Of a DNA stretch of 64,000 nucleotides, positions 1 through 8,961 are shown in pieces. This DNA comes from UBA8752 sp042095055 (lineage in GTDB: Bacteria > Bacteroidota > Bacteroidia > Flavobacteriales_D > Sanyastnellaceae): NCBI GenBank assembly GCA_042095055.1, contig JBELBZ010000001.1:1-64000 (forward strand). The letters run 5' to 3'. Below the pieces are notes generated by a model. It had not been told where the DNA came from, searched no databases, and worked only from the letters and a program-made list of their open reading frames with translations. The stretch's first letter is position 1, and every line of letters starts with the position of its first letter. The translations under genes and the position numbers were made by a program.

Positions 1-653
1 AGGTTTTGCCAATGGGACGACCTATGCGGCAGGCAGTGCACCTCAGGTTGCGCAGTCGCATCCTCGAGGTGTCCAGAAAGCATGATGAAAAAGGAAGCGG
101 TGTCGTTGTTAAAAACCACAGCGTTTTCTGCCCCTTTCGGCGCTTCGGCGCAAGTTCGAATTTCTATTTCCCCGGTATTCTTGGCGTGATAAAGCCGTTG
201 CGAGTGCTTGAACCAGTTGGCCCTGCCGCTTTGAAAGTGCAATTCCTCTTTGAACCAGTAATGGTGTGCGTAGTAATTGTGACCCACCACAATGCTCTTG
301 CTCATGTTGGGACCGCCGTCATAAGTGATGTAGCGCATGTCGCCTTCCACAAAAAGGGCTGCTGTTCCTCCGGGCGACTTCAGGTACTTTATGCGCTTGG
401 TGTATCCTTTAGAACGGGGAGATTCAACGCTGTATCTGAATCCGTCTGGGCCTGTTCCAATCAGGCTGTCCAATAAATGCTGGTCGGCCCATTGAAGGGG
501 TTCGCCAGGATACCAGGGCTTAGGGTTGCCCTCAAACAAAACGGAATCCGGAGTGCAGCCCTCAGAATCCACGGCAGCAGAAACTGCCGAAATGCAAGGG
601 TTCAATTGAAGTGCCCCCAAGGCAAGGGCAAAAAGGGTACGCTTCCACATCAT
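1..653 (-). CDS. Secreted protein of unknown function, 3' end cut by window edge
   Basis: I translated this minus-strand frame by hand. It is open from an ATG at 653 to the left edge, 217 codons with no stop, so the C-terminus lies outside the window. The start is an ATG-ATG pair (653 and 650). Residues 1 to about 27 form a signal peptide (MMWKRTLFALALGALQ, then an Ala-rich cleavage region), so the protein is exported. The mature part is rich in aromatic residues and His (for example GHNYYAHHYWFKEEL), which suggests a folded beta-rich extracellular domain. I do not recognise the family and assign no function. It diverges from metG with 74 bp between the starts. The plus-strand frame over the same DNA is a shadow. 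Confidence is good for a real gene, nil for function. Confidence 0.75.
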   Translation of the reverse strand, partial: MMWKRTLFALALGALQLNPCISAVSAAVDSEGCTPDSVLFEGNPKPWYPGEPLQWADQHLLDSLIGTGPDGFRYSVESPRSKGYTKRIKYLKSPGGTAALFVEGDMRYITYDGGPNMSKSIVVGHNYYAHHYWFKEELHFQSGRANWFKHSQRLYHAKNTGEIEIRTCAEAPKGAENAVVFNNDTASFFIMLSGHLEDATAQPEVHCLPHRSSHWQN

Positions 654-713
654 TTGACCGGGTCCGGACCAATATCGGAAAGCCCAGCTTACCTGACACG
701 GCCACACTCGAAT

Positions 714-721
714 TACCTTCG
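714..721 (+). promoter_or_regulatory. Candidate -7 element TACCTTCG for metG
   Basis: TACCTTCG differs by one base from the Bacteroidota -7 consensus TAnnTTTG and ends 6 bases before the chosen metG ATG at 728. If it is a promoter, the transcript would start at or next to the start codon. No clear -33 TTG was seen at the usual distance. Confidence 0.3.
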
Positions 722-727
722 CGGTTC

Positions 728-2791
728 ATGTCCGAGCAACCCGCACGCACCCTTGTCACTTCGGCATTGCCCTATGCCAATGGCCCGATTCATATTGGAC
801 ACATTGCCGGGGCCTATTTGCCAGCAGACCTTTATGTGCGCTACCTGCGGGCCAGGAAGCGCGACGTCGTCTGGGTTTGTGGCTCTGACGAACACGGGGC
901 AGCCATCACCTTGCGCGCCCGGAAGGAAGGCACCACACCAAGGGCCATCGTGGACCGATACCACGAAGAAATGCAGGTGGCATTCAGCGGACTGGACATT
1001 GACTTTGACCATTATGACCGCACTTCGAGTGCCGAGCACCATGCCTTTGCGCAGTCGTTCTTTTTGGACCTACTGGAAAAAGGCGCCTTTACAGAAGAGA
1101 CCCGGCAGCAATTCTATGACCCCATAGAGCAGCAGTTTCTCGCGGACCGATACATCCAGGGATCCTGTCCCAAGTGCGGTTACGACAAGGCTTTCGGGGA
1201 CCAATGCGAGAAATGCGGTTCAGCGCTGTCACCAGAAGAGCTCATTGAACCCAAAAGCACCCTGAGTGGTGCAACGCCAGAGTTGAGGGAAACCACCTTG
1301 TGGTACCTCCCAATGGACCGCCATGAGGACTGGCTTCGCGAATACCTGGAGCAGGGGAAGCTCGACGGTGAGGTACACCACGACCCCAAGTCATGGAAGG
1401 CGCACGTTTTGGGCCAGTGTCGCAGTTGGATCGACGGAGGACTGCAAAGCCGAGCCATGACCCGGGACCTCGATTGGGGCGTCCCTGTCCCGGTCGAGGG
1501 TGCAGACGGAAAAGTCCTGTACGTCTGGCTTGACGCCCCACTCGGTTACATCACGGCAACGCGCAATTGGGCCGCCAAGAAGGGGGTGGATTGGGAGCCG
1601 TACTGGAAGGACAAAGACACGCAGTTGGTGCATTTCATTGGCAAGGACAACATCGTCTTCCACTGCATCATTTTTCCCATTTTGCTCAAAGAGCAAGGAG
1701 AATACCTGCTGCCACACAATGTCCCCGCCAACGAATTCATGAACCTCGAGGGGGACAAGATTTCTACCTCCCGCAACTGGGCGGTGTGGGCCAGCGATTA
1801 TGTCCAAGATTTCGACGGACGGAGCGACGAAATGCGCTACGTACTCGCTTCGATCATGCCCGAGCAAAAGGACGCGGAATTCACTTGGGAGGACTTCCAG
1901 GCCAGGGTCAACAATGAGCTTGCAGACGTGCTTGGAAATTTCGTGAACCGGGTTTTTGTGCTGACAGGGAAATTCCACGGCGGCAAGGTTCCTGGGGCTT
2001 CAGGGCAATGGTCGGAGGTGGATGAGGCCCTGCTGACCCTGATGAAGAATACACCGGATGCGGTGGCCAATGCCATGGAGCGGTACCGTTTCAGGGAGGC
2101 GCTGCAGCATGCGATGGGCCTGGTGCGGGCTGGCAACAAGTATTTGACCGAAGAGGAGCCGTGGAAGGTGGCCAAAACCGATCCTGTCCGTGCAGCGGAC
2201 ATCCTGCATTTGGCCTTGCAGGTCACGGCCAATGCCGCCGTGGTGTTGTCGCCATTTCTGCCCAAGACCGCGGCCCGACTTTCCGGCGCTTTGGGAACCG
2301 CTGATTTGCCTTGGGATGCCGCGGGAGGGTCATTGGTTCCCGACGGACAGCCGCTGGGAGCACTGCCCATCTTGTTCGAAAAAATCACCGATGAGCAAGT
2401 GGCCGAACAACAAGCCAAAATGGGACCCGAACTCGAAGGAATGCGCGATGTAGAGCCAGAAAAGCAAGGAACGACGTTCGATGACTTTCAGGCGATGGAC
2501 TTGCGGGTTGCGGAAGTCTTGGCAGCAGAGAAGGTCAAAGGCGCCGACAAATTGCTTCAGCTTACGGTCAGAACCGGATACGATGAGCGCACGGTGGTGA
2601 GTGGAATCGCCGAGCATTTCAGCCCTGAGGAAGTGGTGGGACGCCGCGTGGTGTTGTTGGCCAATTTGGCGCCCCGCAAGATTCGCGGCGTCGTGTCTCA
2701 GGGCATGGTCCTGATGGCGTCTACAGAAGACGGAGGGTTGCGGTTCGTAACGCCCGAAGAAGGCGCAGAACCCGGCGACATCATTCGGTGA
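728..2791 (+). CDS. metG: Methionyl-tRNA synthetase with C-terminal tRNA-binding domain
   Basis: This enzyme charges tRNA-Met with methionine in the cytoplasm. The predicted 687-residue protein shows the class I HIGH motif at residues 22-25, a four-cysteine zinc knuckle at Cys147, Cys150, Cys160 and Cys163, and a KISTS version of the KMSKS loop at 344-348. Residues from about 582 to the end form the EMAP/Trbp111-like tRNA-binding domain (FQAMDLRVAEVL onward). Length matches the long E. coli type (about 677 aa). The open frame extends to 611, but the family N-terminus (TLVTSALPYANGPIHIGH) starts just after the ATG at 728, and the extra residues overlap the divergent gene. The 3' end overlaps the convergent Kunitz gene by 11 bp. 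Confidence 0.97.
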   Translation: MSEQPARTLVTSALPYANGPIHIGHIAGAYLPADLYVRYLRARKRDVVWVCGSDEHGAAITLRARKEGTTPRAIVDRYHEEMQVAFSGLDIDFDHYDRTSSAEHHAFAQSFFLDLLEKGAFTEETRQQFYDPIEQQFLADRYIQGSCPKCGYDKAFGDQCEKCGSALSPEELIEPKSTLSGATPELRETTLWYLPMDRHEDWLREYLEQGKLDGEVHHDPKSWKAHVLGQCRSWIDGGLQSRAMTRDLDWGVPVPVEGADGKVLYVWLDAPLGYITATRNWAAKKGVDWEPYWKDKDTQLVHFIGKDNIVFHCIIFPILLKEQGEYLLPHNVPANEFMNLEGDKISTSRNWAVWASDYVQDFDGRSDEMRYVLASIMPEQKDAEFTWEDFQARVNNELADVLGNFVNRVFVLTGKFHGGKVPGASGQWSEVDEALLTLMKNTPDAVANAMERYRFREALQHAMGLVRAGNKYLTEEEPWKVAKTDPVRAADILHLALQVTANAAVVLSPFLPKTAARLSGALGTADLPWDAAGGSLVPDGQPLGALPILFEKITDEQVAEQQAKMGPELEGMRDVEPEKQGTTFDDFQAMDLRVAEVLAAEKVKGADKLLQLTVRTGYDERTVVSGIAEHFSPEEVVGRRVVLLANLAPRKIRGVVSQGMVLMASTEDGGLRFVTPEEGAEPGDIIR

Positions 2792-3551
2792 TGGTCACCT
2801 TTCTGGAGCGCCCATTCCTTCCGAGCTGAATCAGCAGTTTTCCGGGCTCAGGCGCGGCGGGCCTGCCCAGGAGGTCAAACGTCTGCCACTCCTGCGAGGA
2901 GGTGGGCCCATGGACCGTCCCAATGCCGTTTGTCGGGCCGGCGAGGCTGGTCCACAGCCAGGTGCAGCGTTCAATGGCTTGTCCTGCCATCCATCCCTCG
3001 TAAAGGCGCAGTTCGACTTCGACGGGTCCCGTCCATGTGCTGAGGTCTACACCGGGTTGGTACTCCAAAAAGCGCAAATGCGCTTCCAATTGACCGTCAA
3101 ACCCATATGCATTGGGTGCAGTAGAGACATCCTCGGCGGCCAGCATGTTGTCCTCGAGGTCAAACAAAGCAAACCCGGCATAGCCGAACCAATAGGGCGT
3201 GTTGTAATCCGGAGCAACCATGATTTCCAGGTGCCCTTCTTCAGCGTTTCCCACCCACTCTAGGGTCACGTGAATGGAGTCGCACAAACCGCTCAAACTG
3301 ACCGGTGCTGCACAATCTGCGGCCAAGCAATCTTCGAGCGTTTCAAAAGGAACGGTGCCAGCGCAGCCGCCCCAAGAAAACTGGGTGCACGCGCCGAAAT
3401 CTTGGTCGAAATACCATGCTGGAATGGCCGCCTCACAGGGCCCCGCATCGGGCAATAAGGTGCAGGGGTCCTCTTGGGCAGAGAGCAGTCCAAGGCCCAC
3501 AAGGGCGAGGGTTGAAAGCACCAGCGCTTTCGGTGGGAGTAGCCGCATCAT
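2781..3551 (-). CDS. Secreted Kunitz/BPTI-domain protein with T9SS sorting tail
   Basis: The predicted 256-aa protein has a signal peptide at residues 1-25 (hydrophobic core to LLSAQ), then a Kunitz-type domain whose six cysteines are 30, 39, 55, 63, 75 and 80. Spacings of 9, 16, 8, 12 and 5 compare with 9, 16, 8, 13 and 4 in bovine BPTI, with the same total span of 50. The residue after the second Cys, the inhibitor P1 position, is Glu40, so a trypsin inhibitor (Lys/Arg P1) is unlikely. A middle region of about 130 aa is unrecognised. The C-terminus (FDLLGRPAAPEPGKLLIQLG and a basic end) resembles a type A T9SS signal, implying surface display or release. The ATG at 3551 overlaps the asd stop as ATGA, so the two are probably co-transcribed. 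Confidence 0.85.
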   Translation of the reverse strand: MMRLLPPKALVLSTLALVGLGLLSAQEDPCTLLPDAGPCEAAIPAWYFDQDFGACTQFSWGGCAGTVPFETLEDCLAADCAAPVSLSGLCDSIHVTLEWVGNAEEGHLEIMVAPDYNTPYWFGYAGFALFDLEDNMLAAEDVSTAPNAYGFDGQLEAHLRFLEYQPGVDLSTWTGPVEVELRLYEGWMAGQAIERCTWLWTSLAGPTNGIGTVHGPTSSQEWQTFDLLGRPAAPEPGKLLIQLGRNGRSRKVTITE

Positions 3552-4561
3552 TTGCGGAACCGGCCAGATTTCTGGAGAAGCTCTGCGATTTGGATGGCAT
3601 TGATCGCCGCTCCTTTGCGCAGGTTGTCCGAAACAATCCACATGTGCAGGCCTTGGTCTTCAGTGAGGTCTCGGCGGATTCGGCCCACAAACACCTCGTC
3701 TTTTCCCTCAGCCTTCAGGGGCATGGGGTAGACATTGGACATGGGGTCGTCTTGAATGATCAGACCAGGCATGAGTGTCAAGGCCTCTTTGACGTCGGGC
3801 ACGCTAAACGAACGCTCCATCTCCAAATAGACGCTTTCTGAGTGACCGCCTGCGACGGGAACCCTCACGGCGGTCGCACTGACCTGAACATCCGCGTCGT
3901 CCAAGATTTTCTTGGTTTCGTGGTGCAGTTTCATTTCTTCTTTCGTGAAGTCATTCTCCAGAAAGACATCACAGTGGGGCAGGCAGTTGCCATGGATGGC
4001 ATGCGGATACACCTTCGGGGCATCGGCCCCTTGACGCTCTCCTTCCAGCTGATCAATGCCTGCTTGACCTGTGCCCGTGACACTCTGGTACGTACTTACG
4101 ATGGCCCGGCGGATCAAAAACCTGTCGTGCAATGGCTTGAGGGCCATGACGAGTTGTATGGTCGAGCAATTGGGATTGGCGATCAGCAAGTGGTCGGCTG
4201 CAGCTTCTCCGTTGACCTCAGGAACAATCAAAGGAACGGAAGGGTCCATGCGCCATGCTGAGCTGTTGTCAATCACAGTGGTTCCTTTGTCGGTGAATGC
4301 GCGTGCCCACTGTTTGCTCACGTCTCCTCCTGCGCTGAACAGGGCAATGTCCGGCTTCCGTTCCACCGCTTCTTCAACGCTGATCACGGGGACCTCTTGG
4401 CCCTTGAAGTCGATTTTGGTGCCCAAAGACCGGCTGCTGGCGACGGGCAAGAGCTCCTTTACGGGGAATTTGCGGGCCATCAAGCCTTCGATGATGGTGC
4501 GCCCAACCAAGCCTGTGGCGCCGATAACGGCTACTGTTCGTCCGTGGGTAGAAGGTGACAT
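3548..4561 (-). CDS. asd: Aspartate-semialdehyde dehydrogenase
   Basis: This enzyme reduces aspartyl phosphate to aspartate semialdehyde with NADPH, the branch point to lysine/diaminopimelate, threonine and methionine. The predicted 337-aa protein has the nucleotide-binding GATGLVG at residues 14-20, the catalytic Cys132 in ANPNCST, and the downstream VPVAGGHSESVYLE region that carries the catalytic His. Length is typical for the bacterial family. It is the first gene of an apparent two-gene unit with the Kunitz-domain protein, whose start overlaps its stop codon. Nothing in the sequence links the two functionally. Confidence 0.96.
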   Translation of the reverse strand: MSPSTHGRTVAVIGATGLVGRTIIEGLMARKFPVKELLPVASSRSLGTKIDFKGQEVPVISVEEAVERKPDIALFSAGGDVSKQWARAFTDKGTTVIDNSSAWRMDPSVPLIVPEVNGEAAADHLLIANPNCSTIQLVMALKPLHDRFLIRRAIVSTYQSVTGTGQAGIDQLEGERQGADAPKVYPHAIHGNCLPHCDVFLENDFTKEEMKLHHETKKILDDADVQVSATAVRVPVAGGHSESVYLEMERSFSVPDVKEALTLMPGLIIQDDPMSNVYPMPLKAEGKDEVFVGRIRRDLTEDQGLHMWIVSDNLRKGAAINAIQIAELLQKSGRFRK

Positions 4562-4649
4562 GACGGGGTGTTCGGTCGAAAGTTGTGAGGTCTCCGATGC
4601 AATTGGCAGGCGCAGGACCTTGAATTGTGGGCGGCGACGGGGACAGCAG

Positions 4650-4657
4650 CGAAGTTA
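4650..4657 (-). promoter_or_regulatory. Weak candidate -7 element TAACTTCG upstream of asd
   Basis: TAACTTCG on the minus strand differs by one base from TAnnTTTG and lies 88 bases upstream of the asd ATG. The octamer sits in the short divergent region shared with the lamin-tail gene. Evidence is only the motif match. Confidence 0.22.
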
Positions 4658-4669
4658 AGAGGTTGCGGA

Positions 4670-7081
4670 ATGATGAGAACGCACGTGTGGTTTGTCGTTC
4701 GGGACACTCCCCCAACCCCTGGGGTTCTTTCTCTCCCGGCTTTGTTTTTAGGGGTGTGGTGCACGCTGTTTCCCAACATGGGTTGTGGCCAGTGGGTGCT
4801 GACGGCCATGCACCCAGACCCGACCCCTCCACTGGGTGCGCCCGAAGCAGAATACGTGGCGGTAAAGGCCATGGATACGGGCGACACCTGCGTCAGTTCT
4901 GAGGGGTGGACTTTGGAATGGAATGGGAGCTTCCGTCCTTTTATGGCGGGTTGCTGGCCCGTGGGGACGACGCTTGTTGCCCACCGTGAGGCAGACAGTG
5001 CTGCGTTTGTCTGGGGAAATGAGGTGTCGATGGGCATGGAGACCTGGCCTGCATTGGTCAACAGCGGTGGGAGCGTTGTGCTGCGCAATGCCAATGGCGA
5101 AGTCCTCGATGCCATGCCTTATTCATCGGAATCCTTGGGAGGAGGAGGCCGTCCTGTCATGAGGTCGGACGCGCAACACTGCGGCGCGTCTGTCAATCAG
5201 CACCTCTGGGAACCTGGATCAGACCCTTACTGGGACCCCCGCCCCAGCGTGGGGACAGCACATCAAGAATCCGTGTTTTCCGCTTTTGAGGAGGCACAGG
5301 CGCCAGACCGGTTGGTTCCAAGGGGGGCAGGGAGGTTGGACTGGTTCTTGGGCATGACTGTAGACCCTGCGGTTCAGGGGACTGCGGAGGCCATTGTAGG
5401 GGGTGTTCCTGCGGCTTTGCAATGGTTGACGGACTCCGTGGTACACCTTCGTTGGAATGACCGGCCAGAGGATTTGAACGCGCCCATGGCGCAAGGGATT
5501 CCGCTTTCGATTGGCCCCTTGAGCGGTTGTTTTGACAGGGAGGAAGTGGTCGATTTGAGGGCGGTTTACTGGCCCGTCCGGTCCACGGGCGATGTCGCCG
5601 TCGTCGGAGCATTGGCAGACCCTGTTTCCACAGACCCCTCCATGAACTTGGAAGCCATCGCGGTTGTAAACCGCTCAGACTGGCCGGTCGGCTTGGGGTC
5701 TTGGTCTTTTGGGGGCGGGCGTTTGCGGCGACAAACTGTGCTGCAAAAGGACAGTACGGTTTGGCTGAATTCTAAAGATTTTGACGACTGGCCAGGCATG
5801 TCCAACGCGGGAGGATCCCTGAGCCTGACTTTGCCCCAAGGCTCTGCTGCCACAGGATTGGCCTGGAGTCCCTGTGACCACGATGCCCCTGATTTTTCAG
5901 GTTCAGGGCTTCCGCTGGTGCGGTCGGGCAGCCCTGGTTCTGCATGGCAGACCGCGGGCATGCCACTGTCCCCTGCTCCAGATCCCATCGCCATCAAGGG
6001 CGTGGGTTGCAACATGTCGCCATGGGAGGAACATGACAGGATTGAGGTTTATCTCAACCGCTATGTCAACCAACTCGGCTCCATGGAGTGGAAAGTCGAA
6101 GGGCACGGGGGAGCAGTCGCAGTGGAGCATGTTCCCGAGCACCCGGATGCTGTCAGGCTTTGGTGGGAGGGGATGAGAAATGGGCTCGAAGCCGATGGAG
6201 GGGTTGGCTTGACTCTCGAACACGAGGGGGAAGCGGCCCCGCGCATTGCGGTGCAATGTCCGCAGATGTTGCCCCTCGACGATGGCCCATGCCTTCGCGT
6301 GGTTGAATTGCTGTGGAACGCAACGGAAGAAGGCGGTGAATTCGCGGAGGTGGAGAACTGCGGTTCGGAGCCACTTGATGTTTCGGGCCTCCAAGCCACG
6401 ACTGAATCCCTTCCCCTTCCCTCTGATTGGCGCACTTGGGTGCCTTCTGATGTTTCACTCGTGCTGGCCCCTGGGGAAGTCGCGGCTTTTGGCCGTTGCC
6501 CAAAATGGATGGGCGCAGGGTTGCCAGAGCGGGGGCCCGCGCGCTGGTCCGCCAGCCAATGGGGACCGCTCAATGACGCAGGCGGGGTGCTCAAGATTCG
6601 GCTGCCATCTTCGTCAGCTGCCGTCATAGATGAGGTCCAGTGGGGACCGGAGTTGAAGGGACCGTGGTGGTGGACAGAAGACGGATGGGCATGGGAACGC
6701 ACCGGAAAAGGCACCGCAGACTGGTCACCGGCTCCTGGTCGCGGGTCCCCTGGAGCCCCAACGATGCAAACGCGGCCTGGCGGTTGTGGTCACGTGGCGC
6801 TGCACCGCCCAAATACAGCAGAGGGATTGCCTGCGCTCGAATGGAATTTCCCCATGTCTGGGGGCACCATGGTCATCAACATGATCGCTTGGCCGTCAGG
6901 AGCATTGCTGGGCCGGACCGTCTTAAAGGACTTGCTGCCGGGGGGCAGGTGGTCATGGAGGGGAACGGTTGAGGGCGCGCACACACCTGCGCCGGGAGTC
7001 TTGCTGTGGGATTTGAAATGGTGGGCGGGCCATTGCCGTGGCCGAGATCGGTTTGTCGTTGACGTTCCGGGCCATGGATAA
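4670..7081 (+). CDS. Large secreted protein with lamin-tail-like domains
   Basis: The predicted 803-aa protein starts at an ATG-ATG pair (4670/4673). A frame extension to a TTG at 4625 is ignored because the hydrophobic signal (LSLPALFLGVWCTLFP) follows the ATGs closely. At least three segments resemble lamin-tail (LTD) beta-sandwich domains: about residues 45-185 (starting DPTPPLGAPEAEYVAVKA), about 325-430, and about 538-640 (GEFAEVENCGSEPLDVSG). LTD proteins are common surface or periplasmic proteins in Bacteroidota, often with unknown ligands. The C-terminal part (LPGGRWSWRGTV) vaguely resembles FlgD-Ig or sorting-type domains but I cannot assign a T9SS tail with confidence. The protein is Trp- and Gly-rich. 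It precedes the DUF4271-hemD unit on the same strand, 51 bp away. Confidence 0.82.
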   Translation: MMRTHVWFVVRDTPPTPGVLSLPALFLGVWCTLFPNMGCGQWVLTAMHPDPTPPLGAPEAEYVAVKAMDTGDTCVSSEGWTLEWNGSFRPFMAGCWPVGTTLVAHREADSAAFVWGNEVSMGMETWPALVNSGGSVVLRNANGEVLDAMPYSSESLGGGGRPVMRSDAQHCGASVNQHLWEPGSDPYWDPRPSVGTAHQESVFSAFEEAQAPDRLVPRGAGRLDWFLGMTVDPAVQGTAEAIVGGVPAALQWLTDSVVHLRWNDRPEDLNAPMAQGIPLSIGPLSGCFDREEVVDLRAVYWPVRSTGDVAVVGALADPVSTDPSMNLEAIAVVNRSDWPVGLGSWSFGGGRLRRQTVLQKDSTVWLNSKDFDDWPGMSNAGGSLSLTLPQGSAATGLAWSPCDHDAPDFSGSGLPLVRSGSPGSAWQTAGMPLSPAPDPIAIKGVGCNMSPWEEHDRIEVYLNRYVNQLGSMEWKVEGHGGAVAVEHVPEHPDAVRLWWEGMRNGLEADGGVGLTLEHEGEAAPRIAVQCPQMLPLDDGPCLRVVELLWNATEEGGEFAEVENCGSEPLDVSGLQATTESLPLPSDWRTWVPSDVSLVLAPGEVAAFGRCPKWMGAGLPERGPARWSASQWGPLNDAGGVLKIRLPSSSAAVIDEVQWGPELKGPWWWTEDGWAWERTGKGTADWSPAPGRGSPGAPTMQTRPGGCGHVALHRPNTAEGLPALEWNFPMSGGTMVINMIAWPSGALLGRTVLKDLLPGGRWSWRGTVEGAHTPAPGVLLWDLKWWAGHCRGRDRFVVDVPGHG

Positions 7082-7120
7082 CCTGCTCTGTAAATCCATG
7101 GAGGGCACCGTTGGTTTGCC

Positions 7121-7128
7121 GACATTCG
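7121..7128 (+). promoter_or_regulatory. Candidate start-proximal octamer GACATTCG
   Basis: GACATTCG lies 4 bases before the DUF4271 ATG. It fits the loose pattern nAnnTTYG seen at similar distance before several starts in this window. The first base is G rather than T, so this is a weak promoter call. Confidence 0.2.
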
Positions 7129-7132
7129 AAGC

Positions 7133-7792
7133 ATGTTCGAAGGAGCAGAGCGCGCAGTAGAATGGGCGCCGCCAGATTGGTGGTGGGCGGCTTGGTGCGC
7201 GGTTGCGGTTTCCGTTGCGGCGTTTAGACAATGGAGCCCGAAGTATTTCGTGCACCTCGGCTGGGCTTGGACTGATTTTCGGCTGTTGCTTCAGTCAAGG
7301 GGTGACTTCACCTCACCAGGGTACTCGGGTTGGATACAAAACACCATGGCAGGTCTGGCCATTTCTTTGGCCTTAAGCGGCATGCTGGATCGGGCCGGGC
7401 GGCAAGAGCTGTCGCCTGAGGGCGTTCTTCGGCTTTGGCTCTTGTGGGCAGTATTGATGTTGATGCGGTGGAGTGTAGCGCGGGTTTGGGAGGGCGTCTC
7501 TTCGGGCGAAGTCCCGGGGAGAGAATGGGCACTGAGCCACCGATACGTGCTCGAATCAACCGCTTGGCTGGTATCACCACTGGGCCTTTGCCTCACAATT
7601 TGGGGGCATGAGCCGTCAAATTTTGGCTTGTGGGCCGCTGCTGGGGTATGGGCTGGAGGCTGGGTTCTGAGGCATCGCAGGTCGTTTGAACGTATTCCGA
7701 GGTTGCGGCATCTTCCTGTTGAGGGGTTTTTCTACCTTTGCGGCCTCGAATTCCTCCCGGTCGCGGTATTGTTGCGTGTCTGGAAATGGTGA
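7133..7792 (+). CDS. DUF4271-family membrane protein
   Basis: The predicted 219-aa protein contains about six hydrophobic segments (for example WWWAAWCAVAVSVAAF near the N-terminus and YLCGLEFLPVAVLLRVW at the C-terminus), so it should sit in the inner membrane. Its size, topology and position directly upstream of hemD match the DUF4271 family of Bacteroidota, whose biochemical role is unknown to me. It is 6 bp from hemD, suggesting co-transcription. The constant pairing with hemD hints at a link to tetrapyrrole metabolism or the envelope, but that is inference from context. Confidence 0.8.
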   Translation: MFEGAERAVEWAPPDWWWAAWCAVAVSVAAFRQWSPKYFVHLGWAWTDFRLLLQSRGDFTSPGYSGWIQNTMAGLAISLALSGMLDRAGRQELSPEGVLRLWLLWAVLMLMRWSVARVWEGVSSGEVPGREWALSHRYVLESTAWLVSPLGLCLTIWGHEPSNFGLWAAAGVWAGGWVLRHRRSFERIPRLRHLPVEGFFYLCGLEFLPVAVLLRVWKW

Positions 7793-7798
7793 AGAATC

Positions 7799-8545
7799 AT
7801 GGGCAAGAAGGTCAAGACCATTCTGATTTCGCAACCCAAGCCAGCTACTGAGAAGTCTCCGTACTTCGATTTGGCCAGCAAGCACAAGTTGAAAATCGAT
7901 TTCCGCAGCTTCATCCACGTTGAAGGTGTAGACGGTCAGGTTTTTAGGCAGGAGCGCATTGATTTGGCAGACCACAACTGCATCATTTTTACCTCCCGAA
8001 ACGCCGTTGACCACTACTTCCGCATGGCGAGCGAGTTGCGCTTCGAAGTGCCCGATTCGACCAAGTACTTCTGCATCAGTGAGTCAACTGCTCATTATTT
8101 GCAGAAATACATCGTGTACCGAAAGCGCAAGATTTTCCACGGTCAGCTGAGGTTCGCAGAATTGATGGACTCCATCAAAAAGCACAAGAAGGAGAAGTTC
8201 CTGCTCCCTTGCGCAGACATCTTGAAGCCCAGCATTCCCAAAGCGCTGGATGAGGCCGGGATTGATTTCACGAAGGCTGTGATGTACAAGACGGTGTGCA
8301 GCGATCTGTCTGATTTGTCAGATGTGAAGTACGATATGCTGGTCTTCTTCTCGCCTTCAGGCATTGAAAGCCTGTACAAGAATTTCCCCGATTTTGAGCA
8401 AGACGAGACCCGCATTGCGGTGTTTGGCCCGACCACTCGAAAAGCTGCAGAAAACCGGTCCTTGAGGATTGATGTGGGCGCCCCCAACCCCAAGGCGCCG
8501 TCCATGAGCATGGCCATCGAGAACCACATTTTAGGGAAGGACTGA
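7799..8545 (+). CDS. hemD: Uroporphyrinogen-III synthase
   Basis: HemD cyclises hydroxymethylbilane with inversion of ring D to give uroporphyrinogen III for heme and sirohaem. The 248-aa length fits, and the sequence shows the two-lobe pattern of the family: an early FTSRNAVDHYF segment in lobe 1 and DMLVFFSPSGIESLYKNF followed by AVFGPTTRKAAE in lobe 2. HemD proteins diverge strongly, so the call rests on these motifs plus the DUF4271-hemD-rnpA-S41 order that is common in Bacteroidota. hemH, which acts at the end of the pathway, lies elsewhere in this window (45401-46435). Confidence 0.9.
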   Translation: MGKKVKTILISQPKPATEKSPYFDLASKHKLKIDFRSFIHVEGVDGQVFRQERIDLADHNCIIFTSRNAVDHYFRMASELRFEVPDSTKYFCISESTAHYLQKYIVYRKRKIFHGQLRFAELMDSIKKHKKEKFLLPCADILKPSIPKALDEAGIDFTKAVMYKTVCSDLSDLSDVKYDMLVFFSPSGIESLYKNFPDFEQDETRIAVFGPTTRKAAENRSLRIDVGAPNPKAPSMSMAIENHILGKD

Positions 8546-8580
8546 GCGTTCAGGAAGCCAACAACCCGACCCCGAACTTG

Positions 8581-8961
8581 ATGCAAGGACGGGACCGCAG
8601 TCTGAAAAGACGGGTGGTGATGGACCAGGTGTTTGCCGAGGGCCGCACCGCGAAAAGTTTCCCTATCGTTGCCCGTTTTGTAGAAACGCCTCCGGATGGC
8701 CCCGCTCCTTCGCGGGTGGCTTTTACCGTCAGCAAGCGCCGTTTCAAAAGGGCCGTGGACCGCAACCGGGTCAAGCGCTTGATGCGCGAAGCTTGGCGCC
8801 ACCATCGGGCTGAATTTGAGTCGGCCATCCCGAAAGGGCACCAATGCGCCGTGGTCCTCATCTTTGTGGGGAAGGACCTGCCTGATTCGGAAACCATCCA
8901 ACGCGCAATGGTCAAATTGTTGAACCGAATGGCGCAAGCCGAAACCACAACAGCATCATGA
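8581..8961 (+). CDS. rnpA: Ribonuclease P protein component
   Basis: RnpA binds the RNase P RNA and helps mature the 5' ends of tRNAs. The predicted protein of about 126 aa has the basic signature region FTVSKRRFKRAVDRNRVKR with the conserved RNR core followed by LMREAWR, and the upstream RSLKRRVVMDQVFAEG helix. The start could be TTG 8578 or ATG 8581; I use the ATG. As is common in Bacteroidota it is not next to rpmH but lies between hemD and an S41 protease, and its stop overlaps the protease ATG. The RNase P RNA gene is not in this window. Confidence 0.93.
   Translation: MQGRDRSLKRRVVMDQVFAEGRTAKSFPIVARFVETPPDGPAPSRVAFTVSKRRFKRAVDRNRVKRLMREAWRHHRAEFESAIPKGHQCAVVLIFVGKDLPDSETIQRAMVKLLNRMAQAETTTAS

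Noticed and set aside
6..476. Plus-strand open frame of 156 codons
   Set aside because: The minus strand of the same DNA encodes a protein with a signal peptide and no stop to the edge; the plus frame has no recognisable features.
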